Shown one piece after another: positions 15,201-18,859 of a stretch of 18,859 bases of DNA. Numbering within the stretch: the stretch's first letter is position 1; every line of letters starts with the position of its first letter. Made by a program: the position numbers and the translations under genes. This stretch comes from Deltaproteobacteria bacterium (GTDB lineage: Bacteria; Desulfobacterota; Desulfuromonadia; Desulfuromonadales; Geopsychrobacteraceae): assembly GCA_009993495.1 (NCBI GenBank), contig JAACTI010000106.1, positions 321 through 19,179 on the forward strand. The letters are read 5' to 3'. Below the pieces are notes generated by a model. It saw nothing but the letters and a program-made list of their open reading frames with translations. It was not told the origin of the DNA and did no database searches.

Positions 15201-15850
15201 TCGCCCCAGATCTCGGGTGAGGCGTTGGGCAGGTCGCAATACCAGTCGTAGAAGCTCAGGTTGGCACCGCCCATCAGCTGCATGAAGCGCGAGCCGCCGG
15301 CGAAGCTGAGCATCGACATGGCCGGGATCGGCGAGAAGCCGACCAGGCGGTCGGCGCCGAACTTTTTGATGGTGTAGATTGAAGAGGCGGCGATCAGCTC
15401 TTCGGCTTCGTCCCAGCTGACCCGGCGGAAGCCGCCCTTGCCGCGCGCCTGTTGGTAGCTTTTGCGCTTGGCAGGGTTCTCCATGATCGCGGCCCAGGCA
15501 AGAACCGGGTCGCCATGTTCGGCCTTGGCCGCCCGCCAGAGGTCGACGAGCAGACCGCGCATGTAGGGATACTTGATACGCAACGGGCTGTAGAGGTACC
15601 AGGAGAAGGAGATGCCGCGCTGACACCCGCGTGGTTCGTAGGGGGGGAGGCCCGGCTCGAGTTCAGGATAGTCGGTCGCTTGCAGCTCCCAGCCGACGAT
15701 GCCGTCCTTGACATGCACGTTCCACGAACAGCCACCGGTGCAGTTGACGCCGTGGGTGCTGCGCACCACCTTGTCGCACTGGTTGCGGTTGCGGTAAAAC
15801 TCTTCCCAGGCGCGCGATTTCGGGTCGATGATATCTTTGATCCAGCTCAT
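12227..15850 (-). CDS. narG: Respiratory nitrate reductase alpha subunit NarG (molybdenum catalytic subunit)
   Basis: The 1207 residues are close to E. coli NarG (1247). The FS0 [4Fe-4S] ligands are the family's unusual set H33, C37, C41 and C76 (HGVNCTGGCSW and RGCQRG). The molybdenum-ligand Asp is D202 in LSFYDWYCDLPNASP. Other NarG blocks follow: GEQTDVAESADWYNS, GANHWYHSNLIYRAG and GGHNSLNRIRLKPSLMLGG. NarG reduces nitrate to nitrite at a bis-MGD site in the cytoplasm. There is no functional Tat signal, which fits the cytoplasmic Nar rather than Nap or archaeal-type outward-facing enzymes. The ATG (15848-15850) shares an ATGA overlap with the stop of the upstream cytochrome gene, implying translational coupling. 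It is followed by a palindromic spacer, then narH. Confidence 0.98.
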   Translation of the reverse strand: MSWIKDIIDPKSRAWEEFYRNRNQCDKVVRSTHGVNCTGGCSWNVHVKDGIVGWELQATDYPELEPGLPPYEPRGCQRGISFSWYLYSPLRIKYPYMRGLLVDLWRAAKAEHGDPVLAWAAIMENPAKRKSYQQARGKGGFRRVSWDEAEELIAASSIYTIKKFGADRLVGFSPIPAMSMLSFAGGSRFMQLMGGANLSFYDWYCDLPNASPEIWGEQTDVAESADWYNSKYIAVVGSNPDMTRTPDAHFLSEARHNGTKVTVFAPDFNITSKHADWWIPAHAGQDGAFWMAVNHVILSEFHHQAQTPFFLDYLKRYTDTPFLIELEEKNGVYRAGRMARAGELERYSKEENGNFKYLVWDETSQGPRMPLGSLGFRWQEQKGQWNLQMKDGQDGADLSPALSLLDDNDAVLQVAFDDFSADQAVQRGVPVRYLATAHGQVAVTTVFDLLMAQFGVKRGLAGAYPADYDAENDVYTPAWQEKYTGIDRANVIQFAREWASTAEKTGGKCSIIIGAGANHWYHSNLIYRAGISALMLCGCVGKNGGGLNHYVGQEKLAPAAPWATIMGALDWSKPPRFQNAPSYHYVHTDQWRYERTSDEARINPVAEESQITGGHTMDHQVRAVRNGWLPFYPQFDRSPIEAVKQAEAAGAKNNQEIVAWTVQQLANKTMKFAIEDPDAPENWPRLWIIWRGNALMSSAKGHEYFLKHYLGTHTNTIAPETAEEFVKEVKWHKDAPQGKLDLVVDINFRMDTSALYSDIVLPTATWYEKDDLNTTDMHSFIHPLQAAVPPCWESKSDWDIFKGLAKKVSHLAETHLPDPIREIVSVPLQHDTPAEMAQFEIKDWSKGECAPIPGKTMPGLVVVERDYKNLYNRFISLGPEARKGMGAHGLSWSVEDYYDEMVAGDKTVSWNGKTYPTLVEARDAAEIILKLAPETNGEMAFRAFEAEEKKVGLPLTDLAAATRGVRTTFADLAAQPRRLLNSPIWSGLNTGGRAYSAYCLNVEKLVPWRTLTGRQHFYLDHQGYIAAGEHLPTYKPKPDHGTLQDFLATDTSDQKSIMLNYLTPHGKWSIHTTYSDNHRMLTLSRGCHPFWINDQDAEQIGVFDNDWVEVYNDHGVVVTRAIVSSRLPRGISFLYHATERTIGIPKSPLRGNKRAGGHNSLNRIRLKPSLMLGGYGQFTYAWNYWGPPGANRDTYIMVRKLEGEPQW

Positions 15851-16383
15851 GATTGCATACCTCGCTGCTTTCTGACCTGATCAACCAACGGCTGACGCAC
15901 CCCTTTGAGGCGGCGCAGTCCCAACAGGGCCACAATGGCAAAGACGATAAGAACCCCGAGCAGAATCGACCCGGCCAGTGATGTTGGTGGCGCGGCGGTT
16001 TGTTCGGCGGTTCGGGCAAAATACGCAGTCAGGTCGAGACGTTCGGTTTCGGTCAAGGGGCGAGAGGTATAAATTGCTTCCATACTCGGAAAGGCCAGGG
16101 ATTCGAGCACTGCGGCAACCCCCTCTTCGCCATAGTTGGCATAAAGGTCGGAGAGATTTGGGCCATAGCTGGCCGCGCCGGCGGAACCAAGACCAGTCAG
16201 GCCATGGCAGGCGATGCAGGGGGAGCCGCCGTTGCTCATGGCGACGGCTCCGGTGTAAAGCTGTCGTCCCCGCTCAGGTTCGCCCGTCGCCGCCAGCGCG
16301 CAGAACACCGGCAGCGCAACTGACAAAAATGCCAGGGTCAGGATACGTTTGGGGAGATTGAATCTAAAGCGACTTGTTTGCAT
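15847..16383 (-). CDS. Membrane-anchored monohaem c-type cytochrome leading the nar operon
   Basis: A 178-residue protein. Residues 1-32 form a signal peptide (basic start, hydrophobic core, ALAATG end). One haem-c motif CIACH is at 56-60 in a class I cytochrome layout (GRQLYTGAVAM...GSPCIACHGLTGLG...YGPNLSDLYANYG), with M101 (FPSMEAIY) the likely axial ligand. A C-terminal helix at about 137-156 anchors it, leaving a short basic cytoplasmic tail, so the haem domain faces the periplasm. As first gene of the nar operon, four bases overlapping narG, it may connect the reductase to periplasmic electron carriers, as cytochrome NarC does in Thermus, although this is not the dihaem NarC. AAGGAGAG before ATG 16381-16383 sets the start. 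Confidence 0.9.
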   Translation of the reverse strand: MQTSRFRFNLPKRILTLAFLSVALPVFCALAATGEPERGRQLYTGAVAMSNGGSPCIACHGLTGLGSAGAASYGPNLSDLYANYGEEGVAAVLESLAFPSMEAIYTSRPLTETERLDLTAYFARTAEQTAAPPTSLAGSILLGVLIVFAIVALLGLRRLKGVRQPLVDQVRKQRGMQS

Positions 16384-16538
16384 ATGGCTCTCTCCTTGGA
16401 GGATCGCGTGAGTAAGCAGAGCTGCAAAAACACAGAAGGTTTATGGTGCTTTTACATGAGAGGGATTAAGCTCACCAAAACAGGTTATAGATACCGGTTA
16501 AGTGCAAGTGCGGGACTTCAGCGCTCTTCCCTGGAATC
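16384..16538 (-). promoter_or_regulatory. Long nar-operon leader (predicted)
   Basis: If transcription starts near 16532, the operon has an untranslated leader of about 149 nt. It ends in a good SD (AAGGAGAG). One weak bulged hairpin is visible (16444-16451 with 16468-16477). I did not recognise a known riboswitch, and no short open frame with an SD is apparent. Confidence 0.35.
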
Positions 16539-16544
16539 AATCTA
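16539..16544 (-). promoter_or_regulatory. Predicted -10 hexamer of the nar operon promoter
   Basis: TAGATT on the minus strand matches TATAAT at 4 of 6 positions. It lies exactly at -12 to -7 of the start predicted from the FNR-type box at -41.5. A separate -35 element is not needed in class II FNR promoters, and none is evident. Confidence 0.5.
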
Positions 16545-16566
16545 GAACAGTTTTTTATTGATTTCT

Positions 16567-16580
16567 TTGATCCAGATCAA
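16567..16580. promoter_or_regulatory. Perfect FNR/DNR-type binding site in the divergent promoter region
   Basis: TTGATCCAGATCAA is an exact match to the TTGAT-N4-ATCAA consensus of oxygen- or NO-responsive Crp/Fnr-family regulators. It lies 184 bp from the cytochrome/nar start and 57 bp from the start of the divergent gene. Its centre (16573.5) is 41.5 bp from a nar start at 16532, the class II activation spacing. It may also serve the plus-strand gene. Which family member (FNR, DNR, NNR) binds cannot be told from the site alone. Confidence 0.85.
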
Positions 16581-16636
16581 AAATTAAAGAGTCAATGACA
16601 TTTTGTTGCTTGTTAAATTCACCTTAAGGAGGCTTT

Positions 16637-17545
16637 ATGCTGCGTTTTATTCTAATGTTTTTCCTTTTGTTTTCTTGCGCGGGCCTGACGTTTGCCACCG
16701 AAGAATTCGCCGCGCAGACTGGGCAGAACTGCGTATATTGTCATCTTGACCCCTCAGGTGGTGGTGAACTGACCGCTCAGGGGCAGGCCTTTGTCGCGGC
16801 GCAGGCGGCCGCTGGAACGCCGGTTGCCTCGTCAGGTTTTGCCAAACTGCTGCGTTTAGTGGTCGGCAGCCTGCATCTGCTTACCGCGGTCTTCTGGTTT
16901 GGCACCATCTTCTACGTCCACCTGGTCCTCAAACCGGCCTATGCCGCCCAGGGTCTGCCGCGCGGCGAGGTGCGGGTCGGTTTGATTTCGATGGCGATCA
17001 TGGCGCTGACCGGGCTTTATCTGACCTGGGTGCGTTTCGCTACCTGGCAGAGCCTGGTTGATACCCGCTTCGGCCAGCTGCTGCTGGTCAAGGTCGGCCT
17101 GTTCGCGGTCATGACCAGCATGGGGCTGGTCGCGGTGTTTATCGTCGGCCCACGTTTAAGAAAAAAACGCGCAACCTGCGCAACCTCTGTCGAAATTGTG
17201 CTGGGGGATATGACCGCGGAGCAACTTGCGCGTTGCGACGGACAGGAAGGCCGCCCCGCCTGCTTCGCCTACAAGGGAAAAATCTACGATGCGAGCAACA
17301 GCCCGATGTGGAAGAAGGGGCAGCATATGCAGCGCCACTCCGCCGCCGGCGATCTGACCCTCGCCCTCGGCCAGGCCCCCCACGGTGAGGATCGGGTTAT
17401 GCGCCTGCCCGAAGTCGGCGCCCTTCTGACTTCGGGCGCGACCTCCGGCGAGGGGCCAAAGAAGCAGTTTTTCTTTCTCGCCTATCTCAACCTGATCCTG
17501 GCGGTGGCGATTCTGCTGATTGTCGCGTTGTGGCGCTGGGGGTAA
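16637..17545 (+). CDS. Haem-c / CopD-like membrane / cytochrome-b5-like fusion protein
   Basis: A 302-residue protein with a signal peptide at 1-20 and a haem-c motif CVYCH at 32-36 (QTGQNCVYCHLDPSGGG). Three membrane helices at about 72-97, 113-133 and 146-172 have a CopD-like flavour and contain H80 and H95. A cytochrome-b5-like haem/steroid-binding domain spans about 190-263 (MTAEQLARCDGQEGRPACFAYKGKIYDASNSPMWKKGQHMQRHSAAGDLT cut here as typical family blocks, with H230, H234 and H249). A fourth helix is at 277-299. The basic run RLRKKR after helix 3 suggests that the b5 domain is cytoplasmic while haem c is periplasmic. AAGGAGG lies 4 nt before the ATG. The gene is divergent from nar, sharing a region with an FNR-type box, so an anaerobic electron-transfer role is inferred. 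The exact partner is unknown. Confidence 0.85.
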   Translation: MLRFILMFFLLFSCAGLTFATEEFAAQTGQNCVYCHLDPSGGGELTAQGQAFVAAQAAAGTPVASSGFAKLLRLVVGSLHLLTAVFWFGTIFYVHLVLKPAYAAQGLPRGEVRVGLISMAIMALTGLYLTWVRFATWQSLVDTRFGQLLLVKVGLFAVMTSMGLVAVFIVGPRLRKKRATCATSVEIVLGDMTAEQLARCDGQEGRPACFAYKGKIYDASNSPMWKKGQHMQRHSAAGDLTLALGQAPHGEDRVMRLPEVGALLTSGATSGEGPKKQFFFLAYLNLILAVAILLIVALWRWG

Positions 17546-17606
17546 CGGACATGCCGGCTGGTGGCGTTTGGGCTGTTGGGCGCGGTTGAACTGGCGTTGG
17601 TGGTGA

Positions 17607-18497
17607 TCAGAGCCGAGAACCTTGGGTCTTGCGCGCTGTCAGGAGGGCATCGGCGCAGTAAAGCGCAACTCCGATCCAGATCAGGGCGAAGGTGATCAGG
17701 TTGTGATAATCAAAGGGTTCCAGGTAAACAAAGACCCCCAGCCCAAATGCGATACTCGGTGCCAGGTATTGTAAGACTCCGACGGTGGAGAGGCGCAGGT
17801 GTCGGGCCGCCGAAGAAAAGCAGAGCAAGGGAAGACTGGTCGCTATGCCTGCACCGACCAGCCACAGGCTTAACCCCGGATTGCGCAGAAAGAGCGTCTC
17901 CGGGGAAAATTGCCGATACAAAATAAAGCCCAGGGCTGGCAGCAACAGCACGGTGGTTTCCATCAATAATCCGGGGATTGGTTTAACGGGAATCTTCTTG
18001 CGCGCATATCCGTAAAAAGCAAAACTGAAGGCCAAAAACAAACCATAAACCGGCAGGTTGCCATAGGCTAACAAAGCGTAGGCGACTCCCGCGGCGGCAC
18101 AGGCCACCGCGACCATTTGCAAACGACGAAAACGTTCCCCCAACAGCAAAAAGCCAAGGCACACATTGACCATCGGGGTAATGTAGTACCCCAGGCTGGT
18201 CTCGACCACATGATCGTTATTGACGGCCAGAATATAAACGAACCAGTTACAACTGACCAGCAGGCCACTCAAGGTGAGTTTCAGCAGATTGCGCCTATCA
18301 CCAACCATAATGCGGACGTCACTCCAGCGCCGCTGCGCACTAATGATTAGACACAAAAACAGGCAGGACCAGACAATGCGGTGACAGAGAATTTCAAAGG
18401 GATCTATGGCTTGCAGCTGTTTCCAGTAGGCCGGCAAGAACCCCCAGGCGACAAAGGCACTCAGCCCGTACAAGACGCCAATGGTTTGTTGACTCAT
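17607..18497 (-). CDS. rarD: EamA-family transporter RarD
   Basis: A 296-residue inner-membrane protein with about ten hydrophobic helices. The opening GVLYGLSAFVAWGFLPAYWKQLQAIDPFEILCHRIVWS is the RarD signature. Later blocks LAVNNDHVVETSLGYYITPMVNVCLGFLLLGERF and LQYLAPSIAFGLGVFVYLEPF are the two EamA repeat ends. RarD belongs to the drug/metabolite transporter superfamily; E. coli RarD was annotated as a chloramphenicol-sensitivity protein, but the native substrate is uncertain. Its ATG overlaps the DUF1499 stop as ATGA, so the two are translationally coupled, and it converges with the haem-fusion gene across a 61-bp gap with no visible terminator. It is probably unrelated in function to nitrate respiration. 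Confidence 0.94.
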   Translation of the reverse strand: MSQQTIGVLYGLSAFVAWGFLPAYWKQLQAIDPFEILCHRIVWSCLFLCLIISAQRRWSDVRIMVGDRRNLLKLTLSGLLVSCNWFVYILAVNNDHVVETSLGYYITPMVNVCLGFLLLGERFRRLQMVAVACAAAGVAYALLAYGNLPVYGLFLAFSFAFYGYARKKIPVKPIPGLLMETTVLLLPALGFILYRQFSPETLFLRNPGLSLWLVGAGIATSLPLLCFSSAARHLRLSTVGVLQYLAPSIAFGLGVFVYLEPFDYHNLITFALIWIGVALYCADALLTARKTQGSRL

Positions 18498-18859
18498 TCG
18501 TTCGCCACGGCAACCACGCCCTGCGCCCTCAGCTTGGCGCGCAGGGTTTCAATGCGCTTGCGATTCACGCCAAAATCGGCATAGCCCCACCGGGCAGCCG
18601 AACGCACCGCGATGGTGTGATGTTGCGGGCGCAGTTGCAGTTCGAGATCATCGACAAAACCAAAGATGCGGCTGCGGCATTCTGCACGCAAATAATTCTT
18701 TTCGTGGATAATGATTTCGCTGCCCGGCAGTTCGGCAACCGCCCGCTGAACCAGCGGCCAGGCCTCTGGTGCCGGTATTTTCAGGCGCAAGGGTTCAATG
18801 TAATGCCTGGCCTGGGTGGCGTCACTGCGGACACAATTGGGCGAAGCGGGGCAGGGGGC
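18494..18859 (-). CDS. DUF1499 family protein (N-terminus cut by the window edge)
   Basis: The frame is open to the right edge with no start needed inside the window. The visible part begins APCPASPNCVRSDATQARHYIEPL, which carries the DUF1499 CPxSPNCV motif, and continues through NYLRAECRSRIFGFVDDLELQL and a C-terminal GVNRKRIETLRAKL, both typical of the family. An internal TTG at 18790 could be taken as a start, but that would remove the diagnostic motif, so the gene continues beyond the window. DUF1499 proteins are small and have no established biochemical role. Its stop overlaps the rarD start (ATGA), so the pair forms an operon. Confidence 0.85.
   Translation of the reverse strand, partial: APCPASPNCVRSDATQARHYIEPLRLKIPAPEAWPLVQRAVAELPGSEIIIHEKNYLRAECRSRIFGFVDDLELQLRPQHHTIAVRSAARWGYADFGVNRKRIETLRAKLRAQGVVAVANE

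Noticed and set aside
13505..15220. Open frame of 571 codons on the plus strand, opposite narG
   Set aside because: narG on the other strand is certain and fully conserved. The antisense frame has no SD and no family signature and is rich in Gly/Val/Asp/Arg, as expected when a GC-rich gene is read backwards.
16384..16538. Molybdenum-cofactor riboswitch in the nar leader
   Set aside because: The leader is long enough, but I could not match the conserved core; a covariance-model search would decide.
18494..18790. A complete 98-residue gene starting at a TTG
   Set aside because: The frame stays open to the right edge and the upstream part carries the CPxSPNCV motif of DUF1499, so the gene is larger and partial here.

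Overview
This window looks like a chromosomal segment of a Gram-negative, facultatively or strictly anaerobic bacterium that can respire nitrate. The gene styles (receiver-PilZ-GAF regulator, tandem small heat-shock genes, narK pair, small c-type cytochromes) suggest the Desulfuromonadales/Geobacter side of the Deltaproteobacteria (Desulfuromonadota). That placement is an inference from gene content, not a phylogenetic result. No tRNA, rRNA, CRISPR array, transposase or phage gene was seen. Almost every gene is on the minus strand; the exception is one gene at 16637-17545.

Left part (1-5600). A response regulator (receiver, PilZ, coiled coil, GAF) runs off the left edge. A perfect 25-bp hairpin separates it from a small thioredoxin-fold gene that has its own sigma70-type promoter. 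Next comes a protein-quality-control cluster, transcribed hsp20, hsp20, clpB, in which two small heat-shock holdases precede the ClpB disaggregase. The 268-bp region upstream of the first hsp20 holds a sigma32-like promoter candidate, a leader hairpin and a 17-bp perfect inverted repeat marking the border with the nitrate operon.

Centre (5600-16383). A complete membrane-bound nitrate-reductase operon is transcribed leftward: membrane-anchored monoheme cytochrome c, narG, narH, narJ, narI, narK1-like transporter, narK2-like transporter, and a single-domain PAS protein. The cofactor ligands of NarG, NarH and NarI (FS0 His/Cys set, Mo-ligand Asp, sixteen iron-sulfur positions including the FS4 Trp, four haem-b His) are all present, so the enzyme should be functional. 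NarGHI would reduce nitrate at the cytoplasmic face using quinol, NarJ would load the molybdenum cofactor, and the two NarK proteins would import nitrate and export nitrite. Genes overlap or nearly abut except at two places (narG/narH and narI/narK1), and each of those spacers holds a pair of REP-like palindromes.

Right part (16384-18859). The region between the operon and the divergent gene holds a perfect FNR/DNR-type box, TTGATCCAGATCAA, centred exactly 41.5 bp from a predicted operon start. The divergent gene encodes an unusual fusion: periplasmic haem-c motif, CopD-like membrane segments, and a cytochrome-b5-like domain predicted to be cytoplasmic. At the right edge a DUF1499 protein (partial) overlaps rarD by four bases.

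The strongest leads are the b5/CopD/haem-c fusion under the shared anaerobic control region, the periplasmic lipoyl-hairpin-like insert in the NarK1-like transporter, the extra membrane pair in the NarK2-like transporter, and the orphan PAS protein ending the operon.
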